Part shown: in pieces, positions 17,292 to 25,593 of the stretch
Layout: every line of letters begins with the position of its first letter
How positions within the stretch are numbered: position 1 is the stretch's first letter
Assembly: GCF_902459535.1 (NCBI RefSeq)
Contig: NZ_LR699553.1
Coordinates: forward strand, 868,001-932,000
Reading direction: 5' to 3'
Origin: Paraburkholderia dioscoreae
GTDB lineage: Bacteria > Pseudomonadota > Gammaproteobacteria > Burkholderiales > Burkholderiaceae
Length of the DNA: 64,000 nucleotides
Program-made: the position numbers and the translations under genes
Notes under the pieces: model-generated
Seen by the model: the letters and a program-made list of their open reading frames with translations, nothing else
What the model was told of the DNA's origin: nothing
Databases searched by the model: none

Positions 17292-18034
17292 GCGAAGTCC
17301 AAGCCCTCACGCCGGAACTCGCCGCGAAGGTCGAGCGCCTCGATGCGCTGCTCGATTCGATCGCCGCGCGTCACGCGAACGTAAAGCTCGCCAGCAGCCT
17401 CGCAGCGGAAGACATGCTGCTCACGCACGCGATCCTGTCGCGTGGCGTGAAGATCGGCATCTTCTCGCTGAACACGGGCCGTTTGCATGCTGAAACGCTG
17501 GGCATGCTCGATCGTGTGAAAGAGCGCTACGGTTACGACATCGAACAGTTTCATCCGCAAGCCGCCGCGGTCGAGGAATACATCGGCTCGCACGGGCTGA
17601 ACGCGTTTTATGAAAGCGTCGATCTGCGCAAGCGCTGCTGCGAAATCCGCAAGGTCGAGCCGTTGAACCGCGCGCTGTCGGATGTCAGCGCATGGGTCAC
17701 GGGCCAGCGCCGCGAACAGTCGGTGACGCGTGCCGAGTTGCATGCGGAAGAGCACGACGCCGCACGCAATATCGCCAAGTTCAATCCGCTGACCGACTGG
17801 ACCGAGGCCGAAGTGTGGGCCTACCTGAAAGCGTTCGATGTGCCGGTCAATCCGCTGCATGCGCGCGGCTACCCGAGCATCGGCTGCGAGCCGTGTACGC
17901 GCGCCGTGCGTCCCGGCGAAGATAGCCGGGCAGGGCGCTGGTGGTGGGAGTCGCGCGATACGAAGGAATGCGGGCTGCACATCACGACGATTACGCCGAT
18001 CGCGGTCGAGCGTGGCGCGGACGCCCAGGCCTGA
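17288..18034 (+). CDS. cysH: adenylyl-sulfate (APS/PAPS) reductase
   Basis: A thioredoxin-dependent reductase of 248 residues making sulfite from activated sulfate. The PP-loop region S-S-L-A-A-E-D is near residue 37. A pair C-C (residues 117-118) and C-x-x-C (200 and 203) forms the [4Fe-4S] site that marks the APS-reducing subgroup, and the catalytic Cys lies in E-C-G-L-H. No APS kinase is present in the operon, in line with direct use of APS. The ATG overlaps the stop of DUF934 (ATGA), indicating translational coupling. Confidence 0.92.
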   Translation: MSEVQALTPELAAKVERLDALLDSIAARHANVKLASSLAAEDMLLTHAILSRGVKIGIFSLNTGRLHAETLGMLDRVKERYGYDIEQFHPQAAAVEEYIGSHGLNAFYESVDLRKRCCEIRKVEPLNRALSDVSAWVTGQRREQSVTRAELHAEEHDAARNIAKFNPLTDWTEAEVWAYLKAFDVPVNPLHARGYPSIGCEPCTRAVRPGEDSRAGRWWWESRDTKECGLHITTITPIAVERGADAQA

Positions 18035-18145
18035 AGTTTCAGCGAACGGGCCTTGGCTTTTGGCCCGCACGCCACACATATCGATTTGAATACTTGCGCT
18101 TCGGCGAGCAACCGCTCGCCGGGCGTATCAACGAAGGACCCAAAC

Positions 18146-19108
18146 ATGAGCACCACGCTCGATTCCACTGTCAATGCACCGCTCGCCAACACGGCAGACC
18201 GGATGGATCACCTCGATTGGCTCGAAGCCGAGTCGATTCATATCCTGCGCGAACTGGTTGCCGAGTGCAGCAAGCCCGCGCTGCTGTTTTCGGGCGGCAA
18301 GGATTCGGTCGTGGTGCTGCACCTTGCGCTGAAGGCCTTCGGTATCGGCGCTAATCGCAAGACCGTGCTGCCGTTCCCCCTCGTGCATATCGACACCGGC
18401 CACAACTACGAGGAAGTGATCGACTTCCGCGATCGTCGTGCGCAAGAGATCGGCGCGGAACTGGTGGTGGGTCATGTGGAAGATTCGATCAAGCGCGGCA
18501 CGGTGCGTCTGCGCCGTGAACTGGATTCGCGCAACGCCGCGCAAGCGGTGACGCTGCTCGAAACCATCGAACAATACGGCTACACCGCGCTGATCGGCGG
18601 CGCGCGCCGCGACGAAGAAAAGGCCCGTGCGAAAGAGCGCATCTTCTCGTTCCGCGACGAATTCGGCCAATGGGATCCGAAGGCGCAGCGCCCGGAACTG
18701 TGGAGCCTGTACAACGCGCGCCTGCATAACGGCGAACACCTGCGCGTGTTCCCGATTTCGAACTGGACCGAACTCGACGTGTGGCAGTACATCGCCCGGG
18801 AAAAGCTCGAACTGCCGTCGATCTACTACGCGCATGAACGCGAGATCGTGCGTCGCAACGGCCTGCTCGTGCCGGTCACGCCGCTCACGCCGATGCGTGA
18901 AGGCGAGACCAGCGAAACCGCGCAGGTGCGTTTCCGTACCGTCGGCGACATTAGCTGCACGTGCCCGGTGGAGAGCGATGCGGACGATATCGAGAAGATC
19001 ATCGCCGAAACGGCCGTGACCGAAATCACGGAACGCGGCGCGACGCGCATGGACGATCAGGTCTCCGAAGCCGCGATGGAACAGCGTAAGAAGCAAGGTT
19101 ATTTCTAA
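18146..19108 (+). CDS. cysD: sulfate adenylyltransferase subunit 2
   Basis: The small ATP-sulfurylase subunit of 320 residues that adenylates sulfate, working with CysN. The PP-loop F-S-G-G-K-D-S is near residue 54, and the G-G-A-R-R-D-E-E motif and R-F-R-T-V-G-D near the C-terminus are conserved. The start at 18146 is chosen over longer in-frame options because it agrees with the family N-terminus (D-H-L-D-W-L-E-A-E). It is 111 bases after cysH. Confidence 0.94.
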   Translation: MSTTLDSTVNAPLANTADRMDHLDWLEAESIHILRELVAECSKPALLFSGGKDSVVVLHLALKAFGIGANRKTVLPFPLVHIDTGHNYEEVIDFRDRRAQEIGAELVVGHVEDSIKRGTVRLRRELDSRNAAQAVTLLETIEQYGYTALIGGARRDEEKARAKERIFSFRDEFGQWDPKAQRPELWSLYNARLHNGEHLRVFPISNWTELDVWQYIAREKLELPSIYYAHEREIVRRNGLLVPVTPLTPMREGETSETAQVRFRTVGDISCTCPVESDADDIEKIIAETAVTEITERGATRMDDQVSEAAMEQRKKQGYF

Positions 19109-19133
19109 GCACACGGACGAGGGTAAGACAATC

Positions 19134-20450
19134 ATGAGCGGTATTCACCAACCAGAAGACCTCGGCGTGCTGCGTTTCATCACTGCGGGCAGCGTCGACG
19201 ATGGTAAGAGTACGCTGATCGGCCGCCTGCTGTACGACAGCAAGGCTGTGCTTTCAGATCAACTTTCGGCCCTGTCGCGCGCGAAGAATAAGCGTACCGT
19301 CGGCGACGAAATCGATCTGTCGCTGCTGACGGACGGCCTTGAAGCCGAACGCGAGCAAGGCATCACGATCGACGTCGCGTACCGTTACTTCGCGACGGCG
19401 AAGCGCAAGTTCATCATCGCCGACACGCCGGGTCACGAGCAATACACGCGCAATATGGTGACGGGTGCGTCGACCGCCCATGCGGCGATCATTCTCGTCG
19501 ATGCAACGCGCGTGACGTTCGTGGATGGTGTCGCGCAACTGCTGCCGCAAACCAAGCGTCATAGCGCGATCGTCAAGCTGCTCGGTTTGCAGCACGCGAT
19601 CGTCGCGATCAACAAGATGGATCTGGTCGATTACAGCGAGCAGCGCTTCAACGAGATTCGTGATGCGTACGTCGAACTCGCGCGTCAACTGGGCTTGAAC
19701 GATGTGCGCTTCGTGCCGGTGTCGGCGCTCAAGGGCGACAACATCGTGACGGCGAGCGAACGCATGCCGTGGTATGCGGGCGAACCGCTGCTCGACCTGC
19801 TCGAAGCGCTGCCGGTCGAAGTGCCGACGGGTCAGGCGCTGCGTTTCCCGGTGCAATGGGTGGCGCGTCAGGATGGCAGCCAGGCCGACGATTTCCGCGG
19901 CTACATGGGCCGTGTGGAAGCCGGCGAAGTGAAGCTCGGCGATACGATCGTCGTGTTGCCGGCCAATCGTGAAGCGACGGTGGCTGAAATCATCGCGCCG
20001 GTGCCGGGCGGCACGGCTGCGGTGGACCGCGCGTTCGCCGGTCAAACGGTGACGATTCGCCTGGCGGAAGACGTCGACGTGTCGCGCGGCGATACCTTCG
20101 TGTTGCGTGAAGCAGCGCCGGAGCCGGCGAAGAAGCTGGAAGCCGACCTGTGCTGGTTCGACGACACGCCGCTGTCGACGCAACGCAAGTATCTGTTGAA
20201 GCAGACCACCAATACGGTGTTCGCGCGCATCGGTGCGATCAAGGAAGTGCTCGACGTGCATACGCTGTCGCAGGCGACCGATCGCAAGGATCTGACGATG
20301 AACGATATCGGCCGTGTGGCGCTGACGTTGCAGAAGCCGCTGGTGTGCGATGTGTACGACTCGCATCAGGGCACGGGTGCGTTCGTGCTGATCGATGAGG
20401 CAACACATCATACCGTTGCGGCGGGGATGATTCGGGCGTTTTCGGCGTAA
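19134..20450 (+). CDS. cysN: sulfate adenylyltransferase subunit 1, GTPase
   Basis: An elongation-factor-like GTPase of 438 residues that drives CysD. The P-loop is A-G-S-V-D-D-G-K-S-T, followed by the D-T-P-G-H-E switch II and the N-K-M-D specificity motif. The protein ends after the domains II/III, with no C-terminal APS kinase (CysC) fusion, again consistent with an APS-reducing CysH. It begins 25 bases after cysD. Confidence 0.94.
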   Translation: MSGIHQPEDLGVLRFITAGSVDDGKSTLIGRLLYDSKAVLSDQLSALSRAKNKRTVGDEIDLSLLTDGLEAEREQGITIDVAYRYFATAKRKFIIADTPGHEQYTRNMVTGASTAHAAIILVDATRVTFVDGVAQLLPQTKRHSAIVKLLGLQHAIVAINKMDLVDYSEQRFNEIRDAYVELARQLGLNDVRFVPVSALKGDNIVTASERMPWYAGEPLLDLLEALPVEVPTGQALRFPVQWVARQDGSQADDFRGYMGRVEAGEVKLGDTIVVLPANREATVAEIIAPVPGGTAAVDRAFAGQTVTIRLAEDVDVSRGDTFVLREAAPEPAKKLEADLCWFDDTPLSTQRKYLLKQTTNTVFARIGAIKEVLDVHTLSQATDRKDLTMNDIGRVALTLQKPLVCDVYDSHQGTGAFVLIDEATHHTVAAGMIRAFSA

Positions 20451-20508
20451 GTGTGTCGCTGGTGGATTGCTGGGTCATGCCGGCGCCCTAACGGACAGGT
20501 TGAGGCAA

Positions 20509-21267
20509 ATGGGTAAGGTTTATCTGATCGGCGCAGGGCCGGGTGCTGCGGACCTGATTACGGTGCGTGGCGCGCGGCTTCTGGGCTCTGCCGATGTGGT
20601 GCTGCACGATGCGCTCGTCGAGCCGGCTATGCTGGACTATGCGCCCTCGCACGCGCGGCGGATTGCTGTTGGGAAGCGCTGTGGGCAACTGTCCACCGCG
20701 CAGCAGTTCATCAATAAGCAGATTGTGGACGCTGCGCGGGAGCACGACGTGGTGGTGCGCCTGAAAGGCGGCGACCCGATGCTGTTCGGCAGGGCCGATG
20801 AGGAAATGCGGGCGCTCGAAGCGGCTGGCATCGAGTATGACGTGGTGCCGGGCATTACGGCCGCGTTGGCAAGCGCCGCATCGCTGAAGCGCTCGTTGAC
20901 GCTGCGTGGCGTATCGCGCAGCGTGGCGCTGGCGACTTTCAGTCGCGCGCCCGGGTCTGAAGAAATCCGCGAACAGGTCAAGGCGGATTCGTTGGTGTTC
21001 TACATGGGCCGCGATAGTGGTGTGGAGATCGCACGGCAATTGATCGAGGCGGGCCGGGATATCGGCACGCCGGTGGCGATTGTCGAGGCCTGTAGCACCG
21101 AGCGTGAACGCACGTTGACCTTGACGCTGGAAAGGCTCGCTGCCGGCGAGGCCGTTGGCTGGGTCGAGACGTCTCAGCCCAGCTTGCTGATGATCGGCGA
21201 AGCGTTCGCCGCGCGCCTGGCGGACGCGGAGGTCCGCTCGGCAGACGGGATGCTGGTCGCGGCTTGA
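20509..21267 (+). CDS. cobA: uroporphyrinogen-III C-methyltransferase
   Basis: A SAM-dependent enzyme of 252 residues that makes precorrin-2, the common precursor for siroheme and cobalamin. The motifs G-A-G-P-G-A-A-D-L-I-T near the start and V-V-R-L-K-G-G-D-P are diagnostic. The ATG at 20509, with G-A-G-G upstream, is preferred to an earlier in-frame start. It is the last gene of the cys operon, so it serves CysI. Only six bases separate its stop from that of the convergent toxin-like gene, leaving no room for a native terminator. Confidence 0.93.
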   Translation: MGKVYLIGAGPGAADLITVRGARLLGSADVVLHDALVEPAMLDYAPSHARRIAVGKRCGQLSTAQQFINKQIVDAAREHDVVVRLKGGDPMLFGRADEEMRALEAAGIEYDVVPGITAALASAASLKRSLTLRGVSRSVALATFSRAPGSEEIREQVKADSLVFYMGRDSGVEIARQLIEAGRDIGTPVAIVEACSTERERTLTLTLERLAAGEAVGWVETSQPSLLMIGEAFAARLADAEVRSADGMLVAA

Positions 21268-21273
21268 GCGTCA

Positions 21274-24200
21274 CTACACCTTTGCCAGATTGTCTTCCAG
21301 ATTCAGGCGACCGATTTCTCGCGCCCTGATGCCGTTCCAGATCTCGTCGCTAATCGGGAAGCCGGTGGAGGCAACCGGGCCGGCTTGCTTCCACGTCCAG
21401 CGGGTCCCCCCCTGGTAGGTTGCCTGCCAGATCAGCTCTCCTGAGACAGTGCGTACCTCGAGCTCGTTCTCGCTAGTTGCGGTCGCATAATAGCCATCTT
21501 TGAAGAGCCAGGCGGCATTTTCTTTGAACAACTCCGGGGCAATTATCTCAACCCCCCCATATCTTTGCAGGTAGCCGACGGTTGGCTGCATATTGTCTAT
21601 CGGAAATCCCAACAACTCCATTTGCGTGACGAAGTGCGTCGCGCCCGCCGGCAGCGCCGAGTCCGGGTCCTGACTGAAGGCGTAGAGCTTTCGGCGGTTG
21701 TAGGCATCGGCTTCCAACGAGTAGCTGTTCCTGTTGATCGTGGGCGGCGTGACCGTATGGCCGGCAGGATCCTTCAACCCCCATTGCGACCAGCTACCGT
21801 TTTGATAGTTGGCGACGAATGGCGAAGAGCCATAACCCACGTTCAGATACCTGTTGTCCTTCACGTGAATGAGACGGCCACCACTGAACCGAAACACCCC
21901 GTTCAGATCCCACGAGTGCTGGGGAATCGGGCCGACGTAGAGATAACCGCCGCTGCCGACCAGTAACACCTTGTTGTAATCCTTTGGAAAATGGAAACGT
22001 CCGTCGTCGCCCATCGCGAATTGCCGGTTGTTTTCCGGGTAGCTGTCTGCGTAGCTTTTCTTGGCGATGTAAGGACGGTCGTAGCCATCCGTGTAAAGAA
22101 TGTACTGCCCGCCGCCATACGCCTGTATTGTCATCGGTCCGCGGTAATCCTCGCCGTTCGACTGTTTAACCGCCGCCTGATCGAGTTTCATCATGGCATT
22201 CAGATAAAACGCCGCCTGGGTCCTGTTGGGATCTTCCTTGGGAATCACAGCGCTCGTCTGGCCATCGAGTTGGCGGCTGGTTGCGAATGGTCTGTAGGCG
22301 GGCTGCTGCCAGGCGGGGCTGTCAATAGGAAAACGCGCCAACTGGGGCTGCGCGCCTGCGGTCCGCAGGTGGCCATACACGTCCCAGCGAAAATGAGGGT
22401 TTGGCGTGTACTTCATTGCGGGATTGTTGTGCAGGTCTTCCGTGCGCCACCAGCCGACTATCTGCGTATTGTCGATGTGTCCCATCGCGGCATATTCCTT
22501 GTCTCTTCGCTCCAGGGCGTGTGGCCCAAGGCTGCCGTTGACGTCCACCATGTTGGGGGAGGCCGCGATGACGTAAATGTATCCGGCGCGGGACTGATGC
22601 TGCTGGCGTATGACGGCAACCGACGGAAGGGCGAAAGTGCCGAGATAGCCCGCGCTGTCCGTCTCCCCCTGGTGAGAGGCGACATCGAAATTGTGCATTT
22701 GCAGATTGATCTCGCTCAGCGGCGTCCATTCGGCATCGAAACCGCCTCGCCGGTTGACTTCTTCGGGTGTCTCCGTCGAGGGCCGGAAAAGTAGCCGCGG
22801 TTCGGCGTCCGGCTGGGAATCGGTCGAACGTTTTTTCAGATCGTCGGTATGCGTGCGCACGTACTCCTGAATGGAGGGCCGGTTATCGGCCGGCTCGGGC
22901 GGCAGATTGAAGCGCTCCGGTACGTGCGCACCATCATTGACATGTTCCAGACCGCCCGCATGCTCCGCGCGGTCCAGCGTGACGTTCCGTACAGGAGAGG
23001 GAGGTCGTCTTTCAGCGACCGGAACGCTGGTGCCGGCGATGCTGGAATCATTGGAATACCACGTGGTCGTAGCGTGGTGGACGCCTCCCTCGCCGCTATA
23101 TCCGGTATCGTAGATGCGGCGCATGGTGGACGCGAGATTGTCGAAACCCTGGTACACGAAGACCCCAGAGTTGGGGTCGTAAACCTGATACTGATCGCTC
23201 GTAAAGTCGTCCGTGGTGTTCATCCGCTGGATGATGACCGGTCGGCTGGGTTCACGGCTCGACCCGCTAGCGGCTCGTGGGTTGAGCGTCAGATCGACTA
23301 CCGCGAAGTCATTGCGATGGCGCGTTGCATCTTCGCTGACGTACGGTCCGCTAAAGTGAATCCTGAGATCGTTGACGAGATCCCCCGCGTTCGCCGTGTG
23401 GAGCACGCCGCTGTGTCGGGTGTGGTTCGGTAATATTGTGGTAGAGGCTGTTTGACAGCGTTCGTGCCGAACATTCAGGGCGTACACGATGTTCTGGTGC
23501 CCGTACGGATTGCCCAGCGAGCCGTGCAACTGGGTCGTGGCGGCAATGAGATTGATCGCTCTCCCAGACTCAACTTCCTGAAGCACATAGCCGCCTACGC
23601 TCTCATTCGGACTGTGCAGACCGGACTTTGCTGCTCCTTGGGGGAAAAGTACATCGAGCGAGATGTCGCTCGACTCCGTTGCATGCTCCTTATAGATGCC
23701 GTCATCGCAATCGGCTTCAGGCGGCCCAAGACCGGCCGCACCCTGCTGCGGGGGAAGTTCGTCTACTTCCTTGCCGGTTTGCCGAGCCGTCGAATAGACC
23801 TGCATTTTGAAGGGCATGACGTCATACTGATTTTCACGAACGTTGGATGGCGGACTACCTGAAGCTTGGCGCGTCTGGAAGGTTGAGTTCAAGTATCCAT
23901 CTAAAGCGTGGGCCATATGCTGCCAGTCGGCATACTGGAAAGCGCCATTGTTAGGATCGAAGATGGAGTAGCGATTGTCAGAACCCCGCTGGATCAGAAG
24001 CGCGTGCCCACGCCTCATGTCTCCTCTCACCAAAGCCAACTGGATATAGGCCATATCATTGGGGTTCTGTAACGAACTGTGCAAGCTGTCCAGAAACCGT
24101 TCAATGCGCCTTTTTTTCGACCCCGTGCGGTCGAAAGTGAACGGCGCTTGCCGTGTGTGGTGCTGGAATCTGAGTGCGGTTCGGTTGTTCTGGAAGTTAT

Positions 24201-24903
24201 TGATACGGGTGAACATAGCGTCCCGCGCAGGTGAGGACCGGCCGGCATCCGCGCGCATGCCTTGTACGGCAGTGAGCGGCAACATGCGCCCGGTTGGGGA
24301 TGCTGTCGTGGGGACCCCTCGGCCGGTCGCTTGATCGACCCGCCGCATGACCTCTCGCACCATTCCTTCGCATAACCCACCGTGCACTTGCCCCTGGCTT
24401 TCAGGGTAATTGCGCTGATCGATTGGTTCGGAATCTACTGCGCCTTCCTTCAGCGCGCTGCCGCCGCGATCCATGATGCACTTGCTTTGACCCAGACCGC
24501 GTTCGACCCGCCCGCTCTCGTCGGCCACGGCAGCGTGTGAAAGCCGCGCGTGCGTGGCCGAACCCTTGCGAAGCCCATGGCTGGTGGCGCGGCCGCTTCC
24601 TGCCGTTGACCTGGCTTCTGTGGGCGACGCGTTTGCACTGAATGCAACAGATGCGTGCTGGGCAGCATAAAGCTTCACGCTTTGGGGCGTCGTGAAGCGA
24701 GGTCCCGGAACGTTGCCAACTGGCGCGGTCGACGGCGCGGGTTGAGATTTTGCCGCAGCATCCGAGGCCTGCGTGCCCGTTTGACCTGTACCGTTTTTGG
24801 CGATGTCCTGACTGGACGTTGGACCGTCAGCGTTTTGCTGATCGGCTGGGCCCTCGTTGCTAACGCAAGGAGTGTGGCCTTGGTGCGTATCGCGGACTCG
24901 CAT
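21274..24903 (-). CDS. multidomain toxin/effector: C58 protease plus cholera-toxin-A-like ADP-ribosyltransferase
   Basis: A predicted protein of 1,209 residues. Residues 1-150 are Ser/Thr/Gln/Pro-rich and look disordered. About 170-330 resembles YopT-type C58 cysteine proteases: Cys178 (G-G-L-C-E-G), His300 (R-G-H-A-L-L) and Asp316 (F-D-P-N-N-G). A second C58-like stretch ends at Y-D-P-N-S-G (Asp576) but has Pro where His should be. About 700-880 resembles the A chain of cholera toxin: Arg707 (L-F-R-P), G-Y-L-G-T-F in place of G-Y-V-S-T-S, Y-I-Y-V-I-A-A-S-P-N-M and D-K-E-Y-A-A-M-G with Glu803. The last 300 residues have no recognised domain. The ATG at 24903 has GGAAG upstream; an in-frame ORF extends to 25173. 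No signal peptide is seen, and no immunity gene is adjacent. Targets and secretion route are unknown. Confidence 0.75.
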   Translation of the reverse strand: MRVRDTHQGHTPCVSNEGPADQQNADGPTSSQDIAKNGTGQTGTQASDAAAKSQPAPSTAPVGNVPGPRFTTPQSVKLYAAQHASVAFSANASPTEARSTAGSGRATSHGLRKGSATHARLSHAAVADESGRVERGLGQSKCIMDRGGSALKEGAVDSEPIDQRNYPESQGQVHGGLCEGMVREVMRRVDQATGRGVPTTASPTGRMLPLTAVQGMRADAGRSSPARDAMFTRINNFQNNRTALRFQHHTRQAPFTFDRTGSKKRRIERFLDSLHSSLQNPNDMAYIQLALVRGDMRRGHALLIQRGSDNRYSIFDPNNGAFQYADWQHMAHALDGYLNSTFQTRQASGSPPSNVRENQYDVMPFKMQVYSTARQTGKEVDELPPQQGAAGLGPPEADCDDGIYKEHATESSDISLDVLFPQGAAKSGLHSPNESVGGYVLQEVESGRAINLIAATTQLHGSLGNPYGHQNIVYALNVRHERCQTASTTILPNHTRHSGVLHTANAGDLVNDLRIHFSGPYVSEDATRHRNDFAVVDLTLNPRAASGSSREPSRPVIIQRMNTTDDFTSDQYQVYDPNSGVFVYQGFDNLASTMRRIYDTGYSGEGGVHHATTTWYSNDSSIAGTSVPVAERRPPSPVRNVTLDRAEHAGGLEHVNDGAHVPERFNLPPEPADNRPSIQEYVRTHTDDLKKRSTDSQPDAEPRLLFRPSTETPEEVNRRGGFDAEWTPLSEINLQMHNFDVASHQGETDSAGYLGTFALPSVAVIRQQHQSRAGYIYVIAASPNMVDVNGSLGPHALERRDKEYAAMGHIDNTQIVGWWRTEDLHNNPAMKYTPNPHFRWDVYGHLRTAGAQPQLARFPIDSPAWQQPAYRPFATSRQLDGQTSAVIPKEDPNRTQAAFYLNAMMKLDQAAVKQSNGEDYRGPMTIQAYGGGQYILYTDGYDRPYIAKKSYADSYPENNRQFAMGDDGRFHFPKDYNKVLLVGSGGYLYVGPIPQHSWDLNGVFRFSGGRLIHVKDNRYLNVGYGSSPFVANYQNGSWSQWGLKDPAGHTVTPPTINRNSYSLEADAYNRRKLYAFSQDPDSALPAGATHFVTQMELLGFPIDNMQPTVGYLQRYGGVEIIAPELFKENAAWLFKDGYYATATSENELEVRTVSGELIWQATYQGGTRWTWKQAGPVASTGFPISDEIWNGIRAREIGRLNLEDNLAKV

Positions 24904-25593
24904 GGGCAATCTTCCAGGAAGTGGGTTGCCGGAAATATCGAGGTGGATCCGGAAACACTTTGAGGACCATCGTAGGAATAACTGCGCGTAGCCTGGTGGT
25001 TGCGGAGTATGACGTGCGGGATCGATCACCCGGGGCGATGGTGGGGCAACGAAGGGGACGTCCTGCTGCATAGGAGCAGCGTTATCAGACTGGCGCGGCA
25101 TTCCGCTTTGGTGACGAGGCCTTTCTCTTTGCGGCAAGTGCTGCTCCAAGCCGCCTCGGCCGTCGGCAAGCAAGCCTCAACGATCTGACAGCGGTTTCGG
25201 AACATCTATAGCCGAAAACGCTCGCTTCAATCCGGTGGCGCGCTCAGGTGTTCCCGTCAGCCGTCGCCTGGTTTCGCCTGATGGGCGCCTCTCGTTGGAT
25301 CGCATCGGTACGGGACGATTTTTCAGTGCGCCGCTTCCCTCAGCCGATGACCTTGCCCCACTCGCGCGAACCAGAATCTCCTCAACAGATAATCCGTATT
25401 GCGCAGTCCATGGCCAAACGTTGTCGTGACTATGCGGGATACCTAGCCATTTATTCGTTTTGACGAATTTTCACAGCAGTCCTGCAGACGCATGACCGCG
25501 CCGCTCTGATAATAAAAAAATCATCCTTGAGCGAGGAAGTGCATATGAAGTCATGCGAAGGTCTGTCGTATCAGGTCTGTCAACGGTGGCTCG
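24904..25593. other. noncoding stretch between the toxin-like gene and vgrG remnant
   Basis: The two divergent genes are separated by about 690 bases. The toxin frame stays open to 25173 but the residues there look noncoding. Short plus-strand ORFs at 25235-25463 have no recognised similarity. An AT-rich patch at 25500-25520 could hold a promoter. A possible 18-codon ORF, 25545-25601, has a GAGGAAG ribosome site and overlaps the start of the vgrG remnant. Confidence 0.5.

Noticed and set aside
24931..24954. TTCC-N16-TTCC on the minus strand, similar in spacing to the TTCG-N16-TTCG hrpII box of type III effector promoters
   Set aside because: Both half-sites differ from the consensus in the last base, and the expected transcription start would fall at or beyond the chosen ATG. 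It may be coincidence.
25235..25463. Two short overlapping plus-strand ORFs considered as an immunity or chaperone gene for the toxin-like protein
   Set aside because: No recognisable similarity, no convincing ribosome site, and composition like translated noncoding DNA.
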